DNA from: Mesorhizobium sp. ZC-5
GTDB lineage: Bacteria > Pseudomonadota > Alphaproteobacteria > Rhizobiales > Rhizobiaceae
Length of the DNA: 64,000 nucleotides
Assembly: GCF_025753855.1 (NCBI RefSeq)
Contig: NZ_JAOWPT010000017.1
Span: forward strand, 1 to 64,000
Direction of reading: 5' to 3'
Shown here in pieces: positions 1-8,343 of the stretch. The translations under genes and the position numbers were made by a program. Numbering within the stretch: position 1 is the first letter of the stretch; each line of letters starts with the position of its first letter. The notes under the pieces are model-generated. The model saw only the letters and a list, made by a program, of their open reading frames with translations, did not search any database and had not been told where the DNA came from.

Positions 1-297
1 TTCAACACCGCCCTCAACGCCGCCGCCAATGTCGATGCCATCTTCGACTTCTCGGTGCCGGCCGACACCATCATGCTGGAGAACACCATCTTCTCCACGC
101 TGGCCGCCGGCGTGCTGGCGGCGACCGCCTTCCACATCGGCGCCGCTGCCGCCGATGCGCTCGATCGCATCATCTACAACAACGTCACCGGCGCCCTCAT
201 CTACGACAGCAACGGCAGTGCCGCCGGCGGCGCCACCCAGTTTGCAACCCTCGACGCAGGACTCGCAATGACAAACGCCGACTTCATCATCGTGTGA
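1..297 (+). CDS. C-terminal end of an RTX-type calcium-binding protein (partial)
   Basis: The reading frame is open from the left edge and stops at 295-297, giving the last 98 residues of a larger protein. The piece has the typical tail that follows RTX (GGxGxDxxx) repeats in secreted alphaproteobacterial proteins: an FDFSVPADTIML stretch, an AFHIG motif, then RIIYNNVTGALIYDSNG and a hydrophobic end (DFIIV). That tail is usually the type I secretion signal region. No nonapeptide repeats are visible because they would lie upstream of the window, so the enzymatic or adhesive function cannot be told. Confident on family, ignorant of full length. Confidence 0.8.
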   Translation, partial: FNTALNAAANVDAIFDFSVPADTIMLENTIFSTLAAGVLAATAFHIGAAAADALDRIIYNNVTGALIYDSNGSAAGGATQFATLDAGLAMTNADFIIV

Positions 298-422
298 GAG
301 CGTGTAGGAAACTTCAGCCAGGACCCCTCCTGCCCGGCTGAAGAAACACGTCGCAAGGTTGCAAAACTCTTCGAGATACCGGCATTGAAAGGCGGGGGGT
401 AATTGCTGATGCCGCGGGTTAG

Positions 423-520
423 AGCGGCGCGTGTCCGTTTGGACGCGCAAAGGACGCTCCAACACTTGAATCCATACATCGTGCTTTACGAAAATCGGAA
501 CGATTTCCGGGCCGGTGCAC
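423..520. repeat. Rhizobial-type intergenic palindromic repeat, copy 1
   Basis: This noncoding stretch between the RTX gene and the ABC transporter operon contains two consecutive imperfect hairpins. One is GCGCGTGTCC / GGACGCGC near 426-448. The other lies at 481-520, with GTGC...GCAC ends enclosing CGAAAATCG / CGATTTCC. The segment CAAAGGACGCTCCAACAC at 448-465 closely matches 38371-38388, so both belong to one dispersed repeat family. It has no T-run, but because it lies just downstream of the minus-strand transporter operon it could serve as a 3' end. Confidence 0.6.
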
Positions 521-548
521 CAGACAACGGCGGCGGCAAGCTCGATTC

Positions 549-2168
549 TTACGCGCTCAGCCTGAACTTGGTCGGATCCATAGCGGCGGCCATCAGGGTC
601 TGTGTGTATTCCTCGCGCGGATTGTCGAAGATCGCATCGGTCATGCCTTCCTCGACAATCTTGCCCTGCTTCATGACGATCAGATAATCGGCCATGGCGC
701 GGACGACTGCGAGATCGTGGCTGATGAACAGATACGACAGGTCATGGTCTTTCTGCAGCTTGCGCAGCAATTCGACGATCTGCTTCTGCACCGAGCGGTC
801 GAGCGCCGAGGTCGGCTCATCGAGCACGACGACCTTCGGCTTCAGGATCATGGCACGCGCGATGGCGATGCGCTGACGCTGGCCGCCGGAGAATTCGTGC
901 GGGTAACGGTTGCGCACGAAGGGATCGAGACCGACTTCCTCCAGCGCCTGGCAGGCACGCTCGTCGCGCTGCTTGCGCGACAGCGAAGGCTCGTGGACCA
1001 GCAGGCCCTCGGTGATGATCTGGCCGACCGTCATGCGCGGCGACAGCGAGCCGAACGGATCCTGGAAAACCAATTGCAGTTCGCGCCGTAGCGGCCGCAT
1101 TTCGCCGCGATCGGCCTTGGAGATGTCGCGGTTCTCGAAGCGTACGCCGCCTTCGCTGGGGAGCAAGCGCAGGAGCGCGCGGCCAAGCGTCGATTTGCCG
1201 GAGCCGGATTCGCCGACAATGCCGATGGTCTGGCCTTTCTTCAGCGCGATGTTGATGCGGTCGACGGCGCGCAACTGCATCGGGTCACCGGCAAGGAAAC
1301 CGCCGCCGATCTTGAAGACGACCTCGACATTCCTGCCTTCCAGAAGAACCGGTGCATTCGGCGACGGAGGCGCCTTGCGGCCGGTTGGCTCGGCCGACAG
1401 CAGCATCTTGGTGTAGGCATGGTTCGGCGCTGAAAAGACCGCTTCGGTGGCGCCCTCCTCCACAACTTCGCCTTGCCGCATCACATAGACGCGGTCGGCG
1501 AAGCGCCTGACGATGCCAAGGTCGTGAGTAATGAAAACGATCGCCATTCCGAGCTTGCGCTGCAGTTCGGCAAGCAGCGTCAGAATCTGCGCCTGGATGG
1601 TGACATCGAGCGCCGTTGTCGGCTCGTCGGCGATGAGGATGTCAGGATCGTTGGCGAGCGCCATGGCGATCATCACGCGCTGACGCTGACCGCCCGACAT
1701 CTCGTAGGGATAAGACTTCATGCGTCGTTCGGGATCCGGGATCTTCACCAGCCTCAAGAGCTTCAACGCCTCTTCGCGGGCGGCGGAGGCGCCAAGCTTG
1801 CGGTGGCGCTGGATCGGCTCGATCAACTGGTTGCCGATCGTGTAGAGCGGATCGAGCGACGTCATCGGTTCTTGGAAGATCATAGTGATCTTGCGGCCCC
1901 GAACCTCGTTGAGGCCCGATTTCGAGAGCGTCAGCAGGTTGCGGCCGCGATAGTCGACGCTGCCTGTCGCCTCACCATTGGAAGCAAGCAGCCGCATCGC
2001 CGCCATCATGGTCTGGCTCTTGCCCGAGCCGGATTCGCCGACGATGGCCACGGTTTCGCCGGCGCCGACGCGCAAATTGATGCCCTTCACCGCATCAACA
2101 ACACCATCAAGCGTCCGGAAGCGAACCCGGAGGTCGTTGACGGCAAGGACGGTTTCTGGAGTGCTCAT
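549..2168 (-). CDS. Peptide ABC transporter, fused double ATP-binding protein (OppDF/YejF type)
   Basis: A 539-residue cytoplasmic ATPase of the dipeptide/oligopeptide importer family in which the two ABC domains, often separate D and F proteins, are fused. Domain 1 has Walker A GESGSGKS at 44-51, signature SGGQRQR at 158-164 and Walker B ILIADEP at 177-183. Domain 2 repeats the set (GESGSGKST at 319-327, [26 protein letters not shown]). It is the last gene of a minus-strand operon, beginning 2 bases after the oppC stop, so it probably energises the OppB/OppC channel. The fusion is complete, with no broken motifs. Substrate cannot be read from this subunit. Confidence 0.93.
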   Translation of the reverse strand: MSTPETVLAVNDLRVRFRTLDGVVDAVKGINLRVGAGETVAIVGESGSGKSQTMMAAMRLLASNGEATGSVDYRGRNLLTLSKSGLNEVRGRKITMIFQEPMTSLDPLYTIGNQLIEPIQRHRKLGASAAREEALKLLRLVKIPDPERRMKSYPYEMSGGQRQRVMIAMALANDPDILIADEPTTALDVTIQAQILTLLAELQRKLGMAIVFITHDLGIVRRFADRVYVMRQGEVVEEGATEAVFSAPNHAYTKMLLSAEPTGRKAPPSPNAPVLLEGRNVEVVFKIGGGFLAGDPMQLRAVDRINIALKKGQTIGIVGESGSGKSTLGRALLRLLPSEGGVRFENRDISKADRGEMRPLRRELQLVFQDPFGSLSPRMTVGQIITEGLLVHEPSLSRKQRDERACQALEEVGLDPFVRNRYPHEFSGGQRQRIAIARAMILKPKVVVLDEPTSALDRSVQKQIVELLRKLQKDHDLSYLFISHDLAVVRAMADYLIVMKQGKIVEEGMTDAIFDNPREEYTQTLMAAAMDPTKFRLSA

Positions 2169-2170
2169 GA

Positions 2171-3307
2171 TTACCGGTCCTTCGGATCAAGCGCGTCGCG
2201 CAGGCCGTCGCCGATGAAATTCAGCGCAAACAGCGTCGAGACAAGAAAGAAGGCCGGGAAAAGCAGCATCCAGTTTGCGGAGCCGATGTTGGCTGCACCG
2301 GCCGAGATCAGCACGCCCCAGCTGGTCATCGGCTCCTGTACGCCAAGGCCGAGGAACGACAGGAAGCTTTCGAGCAGGATCACCTGCGGCACCAGCAGCG
2401 TCATGTAGATGACGACCGGGCCGAGCAGGTTGGGGATGACGTGGCGGCGCACGATGCCGCGCGACGAGACACCCATGGCTTCGGCCGCCTGCACATATTC
2501 CTGCCGCCGGATGGAGAGCGCCTGGCCGCGCACGATGCGGGCCATGTCGAGCCACAGCACCGCGCCGACCGCAAGAAACATCAAGACGAAATTTCGCCCG
2601 AAAAACACCACCAGCATGATGACGAAGAAGATGAAGGGCAGCGAATAGAGGACATCGACGATGCGCATCATGACCTCGTCGGTCTTGCCGCCCATGAAGC
2701 CGGCGGTTGCACCGTAGACGACGCCGATGACCACGGCGACGATGCCGGCGAGCAGGCCGATGGCCAGCGATATGCGGCCAGCCATCAGCGTTCGCGACAG
2801 CAGATCGCGGCCGACATTGTCGGTGCCGAACAGGAAATACTGCTGCTTGACCGAAGCGCTCATTACCATTTCGAGGCCGTCGCTCGACGTGCTGTCAACC
2901 GTTACGCTGTCGAATGCATCGGAGCGCTCGAGGTAGCGGACATTGCGTTCGTCGACCTTCTTGGAAGAGGTGACGGTGACGGAAACACGGCTTCCTTCCT
3001 GGTGCCATTCCTTGATGTCGACGCGCATGCGTTTCACCGCATCGCTAAGGGCGGTCTCGATCATCTCCGGCCGCGGATAGGACGAAAAGCTCGGCGCGGT
3101 GCGCACGTAATCGGGGTAGATGGTGGTGTATTGGTGCGAAACGAAAAACGGTCCGACGATGCAGACCACCGCCATCAGGATCAGGTAGTACAGGCTGATC
3201 ATGGCGGCCTTGTTTGCCTTCAGCCGCGCCCAGGCGTCGCCCCAAAGCGAGCGCCCGACGACCGGTTTGGCGGCGACAGTGGCCGAAGCAGCGGTGGCGT
3301 CAGTCAT
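2171..3307 (-). CDS. Peptide ABC transporter permease, OppC/DppC type
   Basis: Inner-membrane permease of about 378 residues. The start chosen is the ATG at 3305-3307 (MTDATAAS), overlapping the oppB stop as ATGACTGA, which suggests translational coupling; a start 9 codons upstream is possible but gives an unlikely N-terminus. TM1 lies at about 36-56. Residues about 60-155 then form a hydrophilic, presumably periplasmic segment before the conserved FGTDNVGRDLLSR block and the remaining membrane helices with the EAA loop (AAEAMGVSSRGIVRRHVIPN). This segment is much longer than in classical OppC. It pairs with the upstream OppB. Confidence 0.92.
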   Translation of the reverse strand: MTDATAASATVAAKPVVGRSLWGDAWARLKANKAAMISLYYLILMAVVCIVGPFFVSHQYTTIYPDYVRTAPSFSSYPRPEMIETALSDAVKRMRVDIKEWHQEGSRVSVTVTSSKKVDERNVRYLERSDAFDSVTVDSTSSDGLEMVMSASVKQQYFLFGTDNVGRDLLSRTLMAGRISLAIGLLAGIVAVVIGVVYGATAGFMGGKTDEVMMRIVDVLYSLPFIFFVIMLVVFFGRNFVLMFLAVGAVLWLDMARIVRGQALSIRRQEYVQAAEAMGVSSRGIVRRHVIPNLLGPVVIYMTLLVPQVILLESFLSFLGLGVQEPMTSWGVLISAGAANIGSANWMLLFPAFFLVSTLFALNFIGDGLRDALDPKDR

Positions 3308-4223
3308 AACGCACCCTCGGATCCACGACGGCATACATGATGTCGACGATCAGATTGAAAACAATGGTGAAGAGCGCAATCACCACGACCGTGCCCATCA
3401 CCAGCGTATAATCGCGATTGAGCGCAGCCTGGACGAAGTAACGGCCGACACCGGGAATGGCGAAGATCGTCTCGACGACGATCGAACCGGTGAGCAACGC
3501 CGCGGCGGCCGGCCCGGCGTAGGAAACGATCGGCAATACGGCGCCGCGCAAGGCATGCTTGACCACCACCGACCAGTCGGAGAGACCCATGGCGCGGGCG
3601 GTGCGGATGTGATGGGACCGCAAGGATTCGATCATCGACCCGCGCATAAGCCGGGCGACGATGGCCATTTGCGGCAGGGCGAGCGTCAGTACCGGTCCAA
3701 CCATGTTGATGAAGGCGCCGCCGCCCCAGCCGCCGACCGGCAGCAGCTTCCAGGTCAGGCCGAAAAGCAGCTGGATGATGGGCGCGATCACGAAAGTCGG
3801 AATCGTGCTGCCCGCCGTCGCCACGGCAATGACGGCATAATCGCCGGATTTGTTCTGGTTGAGCGCCGCGATGATGCCGAGCGTACCGCCGAGCAGCAGC
3901 GCCACGATCAGCGCAGACAGGCCGAGTGGGATGGACACCTTCAAGCCTTCGGAAAAGAGCTCGGCGACGGTGAAATCCGGCAGGTTGTAGCTCGGGCCAA
4001 AGTCACCGTGCAAAAGGTTCTTCAGATAGTTCCAGTATTGCAGCCAAAGCGGATCGTTGAGCCCGAACTGGGCCTCCAGATTGGCCTTGATCTCCGGGCT
4101 AAGGCCCCGCTCCTGGTTGAAAGGTCCGCCGGGAGCGACCCGGATAAGAAAGAATGCGATCGTGACGATGACGAACATCGTGGGGATGGCCGTCAGCAAT
4201 CTTCGAAGCAGATAGAAAAACAT
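3300..4223 (-). CDS. Peptide ABC transporter permease, OppB/DppB type
   Basis: A 307-residue inner-membrane permease. It starts with MFFYLLRRLLTAIPTMFVIV, the usual first helix of OppB proteins, followed by the family block RVAPGGPFNQER and, later, the EAA loop (TARAMGLSDWSVVVKHALRG) that contacts the ATPase. It is separated from oppA by 286 bases carrying three hairpins, and overlaps oppC by 8 bases. With OppC it forms the channel. Length and helices are normal for the family. Confidence 0.93.
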   Translation of the reverse strand: MFFYLLRRLLTAIPTMFVIVTIAFFLIRVAPGGPFNQERGLSPEIKANLEAQFGLNDPLWLQYWNYLKNLLHGDFGPSYNLPDFTVAELFSEGLKVSIPLGLSALIVALLLGGTLGIIAALNQNKSGDYAVIAVATAGSTIPTFVIAPIIQLLFGLTWKLLPVGGWGGGAFINMVGPVLTLALPQMAIVARLMRGSMIESLRSHHIRTARAMGLSDWSVVVKHALRGAVLPIVSYAGPAAAALLTGSIVVETIFAIPGVGRYFVQAALNRDYTLVMGTVVVIALFTIVFNLIVDIMYAVVDPRVRYD

Positions 4224-4295
4224 ATCCCTACTCCGCTGTGTCTCGGGTACGGCGCGACGGGATCGGGAAGTTGCTCACAACAACAGCAAGGCGCG

Positions 4296-4495
4296 GCAAC
4301 AAGGCAATGCCGCGAAGCATCGCCTTGTTGCTGCCAAATCCGCTGGAGGTGAGATGAGGATTGAGGTCAGTTCGACCTTCGGAACAGCGAAACCGATCTG
4401 ATCGCTGTTCCTGTGATGCCGAACTGCCGTCAATTCACTCATAGCTTCCGGGCCTCAGGCCGTCGCGGGGTGCGCCGCTCCGTTAACGGAGCGGC
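4296..4495. promoter_or_regulatory. Three hairpins in the oppA-oppB intercistronic gap
   Basis: The 286-base gap between the binding-protein gene and the permease gene contains three separate perfect inverted repeats. They are GCAACAAGGC at 4296-4305 with its complement at 4322-4331, GGAACAGCGA at 4381-4390 with 4402-4411, and a 22-base perfect palindrome centred on GTTAAC at 4474-4495. Such structures after a binding-protein gene are commonly thought to stabilise the upstream message or attenuate read-through, so the binding protein is made in excess. None has a T-tract on the minus strand, so a strong terminator is not indicated. Confidence 0.6.
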
Positions 4496-4509
4496 AACAC
4501 GGCGAAGTC

Positions 4510-6099
4510 CTAGCTCTTGCTGATGAAGCGGCTCGGATGAACGTCCATGACGTTGTCTTCGAAGCCGACAAGCTTCGGCGACACGATGTTATGGAACGAG
4601 TAGTGCAGCAACGGGATGTTGCCAACCTCGTCGACGAGGATGCGCTCGGCTTCGCCGAGGAGCTTGAAGCGCTCTTCGGGGTTGCCGCCGGCAGCCGCAG
4701 CCTTGGCCATCGCTTCCTCGAATTTCGGGCTGTTGTAGCTCGAATAGTTGTTGCCGCTCGCCTTCACCGAGATGCCGAGGAAGGTTTCTGGATCCTGATA
4801 GTCGGCGATCCAGCCGGCGCGTGCCACATCATAGTCGCCCTTTTGCTCGAGGTGAGCGTAGTGCGTCTTGGTGTCGGTGTTGAGCAGGCTAATCTCGATG
4901 CCGAGGGGCTTCAGCTGCTCCTGGATCGCGACGGCCGTGTTCTTGTGGTTCTCCGACGTGTTGTAGCGGATTTCCATCTTCAGCGGCTTGTCGGGACCGT
5001 AGCCGAGCTTCTCGAGGATTTTCTTGGCCTCGTCCTCACGGTCGATCTGCGACTTGTCGGCAAAGGTTGCCGCCGCCGAGGTGTAGCCCTGGATGCCCGG
5101 AGGCACCATCGAATAGCCCGGGAACATCGAATTGTTCCAGACCTTCTCCGCCAGGAAGTCACGGTCGATCGCCATGGAGACCGCATTGCGCAGCTCGACA
5201 TTGTCCCACGGCGCCTTGTCGGTCTTGATCGCGTAATAATAGGTACCGAGATACGGCGCGACACGGATCTGATCGCCGAACTTGGCCTTCAGGTCGGTGA
5301 GCTGTTCGGTCGGCAGATCGTCATAGCTGTCAAGTTCGCCGGCCTCGAAGCGCTTCATCGCCGACGAGCGGTCTTCTGTCGGAATGAAGTTGACGACGTC
5401 GATCTTCACATTAGCGGCGTCATGGAACTTCGGGTTCTTGACCATCTTGATGTGGTCGTTCGGCACCCACTCGGCCAGCGTGAAGGCGCCGTTCGACACC
5501 AGCTTGCCCGGCTTGATCCAGTCGGCGCCCATGCTGTCGATGGCGGCCTTGTTGACCGGATAGGCGGCCTGGTGGGTCAGCATTTCAAGGAAGTAAGGCG
5601 TCGGGGCCTTCAGCGTGACTTCCAGCGTCCTGGCGTCCACGGCCTTCACGCCGAGGTCCTCAGGCTTCGCCTTGCCGCTGTTTACCTCTTCCGCGTTTGC
5701 GATCGGATAAAGCATCGAGGCGTATTCGGCACCAGTCGCCGGATCTTCCAGGCGGCGGAACGAGTAGACGAAGTCTTCTGCCGTCACCGGGCTGCCATCC
5801 GACCAGGTTGCATTCTCACGCAGCTTGAACGTGTAGGTCTTGCCGTCATCGGAAACAGTCCAGCTCTCGGCAACGCCCGGGATCAGCTCCGCCTTGGCGT
5901 CCTGCATCACCAGGCCTTCGAACAGATCGCGCAGAACATGCGCTTCGTAGACGGTGGAAGTCTTGTGCGGGTCGACCGTTTCCGGTTCTGCCGCGCTGCC
6001 GCGGTTGTAGATCACTTCGGCGATAGCCGGCGTCATGAATGCGCCGCCCGCCACGACCAGGCTCGTCGCGAGCATGGTCGCCCTGAGGAATTTATGCAT
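4510..6099 (-). CDS. oppA: Periplasmic oligopeptide-binding protein (OppA type)
   Basis: A 529-residue extracytoplasmic solute-binding protein of family 5. The start at 6097-6099 (MHKFLRATM) is preceded by GGGAG at good spacing and opens a classic Sec signal peptide ending near AIA. The mature part begins with VIYNRGSAAEPETVDPHKTS, the typical N-terminus of OppA/MppA proteins, and has the SDGSPVTAEDFVYSFRRLEDP block. It is the first gene of a four-gene minus-strand transporter operon, and binds peptide in the periplasm to deliver it to OppBC. Resemblance to OppA is strong, but peptide size preference or a murein-peptide role cannot be decided. Confidence 0.92.
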   Translation of the reverse strand: MHKFLRATMLATSLVVAGGAFMTPAIAEVIYNRGSAAEPETVDPHKTSTVYEAHVLRDLFEGLVMQDAKAELIPGVAESWTVSDDGKTYTFKLRENATWSDGSPVTAEDFVYSFRRLEDPATGAEYASMLYPIANAEEVNSGKAKPEDLGVKAVDARTLEVTLKAPTPYFLEMLTHQAAYPVNKAAIDSMGADWIKPGKLVSNGAFTLAEWVPNDHIKMVKNPKFHDAANVKIDVVNFIPTEDRSSAMKRFEAGELDSYDDLPTEQLTDLKAKFGDQIRVAPYLGTYYYAIKTDKAPWDNVELRNAVSMAIDRDFLAEKVWNNSMFPGYSMVPPGIQGYTSAAATFADKSQIDREDEAKKILEKLGYGPDKPLKMEIRYNTSENHKNTAVAIQEQLKPLGIEISLLNTDTKTHYAHLEQKGDYDVARAGWIADYQDPETFLGISVKASGNNYSSYNSPKFEEAMAKAAAAGGNPEERFKLLGEAERILVDEVGNIPLLHYSFHNIVSPKLVGFEDNVMDVHPSRFISKS

Positions 6100-6697
6100 T
6101 TTACACACTCCCATTTTCTTGGTCGGCCCTGAGCCGACGCTGCGCGATTATCATCACAGAATTATTCAAAGCAACACAGATTCCGTCGCAAAAAGGACAT
6201 TTAGCAACCCGAAGCCCTTCTGACGCTACGGCATCACGATACGGCAGTTGGCCCATTCGGCGCCCTGCGAAGACGCCGGCGTGAGATCGTTCAACAAGGT
6301 TGGGGACCCATTGTCTCCGAGAGAAACGGACTTCCATAAAAGGTGGAAGCAACTACAATTTCCGGTAGAAGACCGCGAGGCCTTTCGCGCACCGTGAAAG
6401 AAACTTGCGAAAATCGTAATCCCGACGATATTTTTGGGACGCTCAACCGGGAGTGAAGTTTATGAGGTTACGCGCTTCATGCACGTCCTGGTTGCATCAA
6501 ATTCATCCGAAGATGAAATGACCGCTGCATTTCCGGCATTCGTCAACTGGCGCGCTGCGATACGTGGCGAGGATGGTGTTCTTCGGTGATGCTTCCCAAC
6601 GGCGGCTGAGCTTGCGATTGCATCCGCCCCGGCTTTCTTCATGCTTTTTTGTGGAAGATTGCGCCTGCACCAGTATTTTCACCCTTCAACGACCATT
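6100..6697. other. Intergenic region upstream of oppA, no convincing gene
   Basis: About 600 bases separate oppA from the end of the alpha-glucosidase gene; both are on the minus strand. The part next to oppA must carry its promoter and ribosome-binding site. A 60-codon minus-strand open frame at 6460-6642 starts with MKKAGADAIASS but has no clear ribosome-binding site or recognisable family, and I do not call it. No RNA gene, strong hairpin or repeat was seen. Confidence 0.5.
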
Positions 6698-8332
6698 TTA
6701 GCTCATCCGCGCGATGAAAACGCCCAATCCGGGCAAGGGAACTATATTGCCGCCCGCTATCTCAGCACTGCCTCGGGAAACCAGCACGGTGACGGCACCG
6801 GCTTCGGCGGGAAGGTGGAACGTCGACGGGTCGGATGAAAAATTGAAGACGCAAAGCAGGGTGCCGCCGTCCGCCTTGCGCTTGAAGGCGAGCACATTGT
6901 CGCCGGCATCCAGAAATTCGATCGAGCCATGGACCAAGGCCGGGTGTTCCCTGCGGAAGGACAGCACGCGCCGATAGTGTGCGAGCACGGAGTTGTCGTC
7001 GGCGTCCTGCTCATCGGCCGCGCGGGCAAGATGGTCCTGCGGAACCGGCAACCAGGGCTTCGCCGTCGAAAACCCGCCATTCGGCTGTGCCGCCTCCCAG
7101 ACCATCGGTGTGCGGCAGCCGTCCCTTCCCTTGAAGGCCGGCCAGAAACGGATGCCGTAGGGGTCGCGCAGATCCTCGAATGCAAGCTCGGCTTCCGGCA
7201 GGCCGAGCTCCTCGCCCTGGTAGAGGCAGATCGAGCCGCGCAGGGCGGCGAGCAGCGTGATCGAGAATTTGGCGACGGCGTCGGGATCGCCACCCGGCGC
7301 AGTCCAACGCGACACATGACGCATCACGTCGTGGTTGGAAAAAGCCCAGCAGATCCAGCCGCCGACGACCGCCGTTTCGAACGCCTCGACACACTTTCGG
7401 ACATGTGCGGCGGAGAATTCGGGACCGAGCAGGTCGAAGGTGTAGCACATATGCAGGCGCTCGCCGCCTTCGGTGTAGGCCGCGACCGTGCGCAGGGAGC
7501 GCTCGCCGTCGCCGACCTCGCCAACGGAAGCGCGGGCATCGTAAGCATCGAGCAGCGCGCGGAAGCGCTTCAGGAAGTCGAGATTTTCCGGCTGCGTCTT
7601 GTCGTGCAGGTGATCCTGGTAGCCGTAGGGATTGGTGTCGGGAATGTCGTTCGCCTTGTTCACCGGCATCGGCGGATTGTCGCGCAGCAGACGGTCGTGA
7701 AAATAGAAGTTGACGGTATCGAGGCGGAAGCCGTCGACGCCGCGCTCCAGCCAGAAACGCACGGTTTCCAGCAATGCATCCTGCACTTGCGGATTGTGGA
7801 AATTCAGATCCGGCTGCGAGGCGAGGAAATTGTGCATGTAATATTGCTTACGGGTCGAATCCCATTCCCAGGCGGGCCCGCCGAAGATCGCCAGCCAATT
7901 GTTGGGCGCCGTCCCGTCCGGCCTCGGATCGGCCCAGACGAACCAGTCGGCCTTGGCGTTGTCGCGGCTCGCCCTGCTTTCGACGAACCAGGGGTGCTGG
8001 TCCGAGGTGTGCGACAGCACCTGGTCGATGATGACCTTCAGGCCGAGCCGGTGCGCCTCGGCGACCAGCCGGTCGAAATCCTCGAGGGAGCCGAACATCG
8101 GGTCGACGGCGCAATAGTCCGAGACGTCGTAACCCATGTCGGCCATCGGCGACTTGAAGAACGGCGACAGCCACACCGCATCGACGCCCAGGGAAGCGAT
8201 GTGCGGCAGCCGCGCCGTGATGCCGGCGAGATCACCGCTGCCATCGCCGGTCGAATCCTGGAAGGAGCGCGGATAGACCTGATAGATTGCGGCGCCGCGC
8301 CACCAGTTGTTGTTCGGATCGCCCGTTGCCAT
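6698..8332 (-). CDS. GH13 alpha-glucosidase (oligo-1,6-/alpha-1,4-glucosidase type)
   Basis: A 544-residue cytoplasmic glycoside hydrolase that cleaves glucose from the non-reducing end of short alpha-glucans. The start at 8330-8332 (MATGDPNNNWW) has GGAGGGG just upstream and lies 11 bases after the glgX stop. GH13 signatures in order: GDLAGITARLPHIASLGVDA, the nucleophile Asp in GFRLDTVNF, the acid/base Glu in SVGEVGDGER and the HD pair in FSNHDVMR. It is the last gene of the glycogen run, which suggests it processes maltooligosaccharides released by GlgX and GlgP. Trehalose or sucrose preference cannot be excluded. Confidence 0.9.
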   Translation of the reverse strand: MATGDPNNNWWRGAAIYQVYPRSFQDSTGDGSGDLAGITARLPHIASLGVDAVWLSPFFKSPMADMGYDVSDYCAVDPMFGSLEDFDRLVAEAHRLGLKVIIDQVLSHTSDQHPWFVESRASRDNAKADWFVWADPRPDGTAPNNWLAIFGGPAWEWDSTRKQYYMHNFLASQPDLNFHNPQVQDALLETVRFWLERGVDGFRLDTVNFYFHDRLLRDNPPMPVNKANDIPDTNPYGYQDHLHDKTQPENLDFLKRFRALLDAYDARASVGEVGDGERSLRTVAAYTEGGERLHMCYTFDLLGPEFSAAHVRKCVEAFETAVVGGWICWAFSNHDVMRHVSRWTAPGGDPDAVAKFSITLLAALRGSICLYQGEELGLPEAELAFEDLRDPYGIRFWPAFKGRDGCRTPMVWEAAQPNGGFSTAKPWLPVPQDHLARAADEQDADDNSVLAHYRRVLSFRREHPALVHGSIEFLDAGDNVLAFKRKADGGTLLCVFNFSSDPSTFHLPAEAGAVTVLVSRGSAEIAGGNIVPLPGLGVFIARMS

Positions 8333-8343
8333 GCCCCTCCCCT

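Noticed and set aside
4537-6132. Long plus-strand open frame opposite oppA
   Set aside because: It mirrors oppA on the other strand. High GC at third codon positions produces long antisense frames; its translation is rich in Arg/His/Val and matches no family.
6460-6642. 60-codon minus-strand frame upstream of oppA
   Set aside because: No clear ribosome-binding site, no family, and similar short frames arise often at this base composition.
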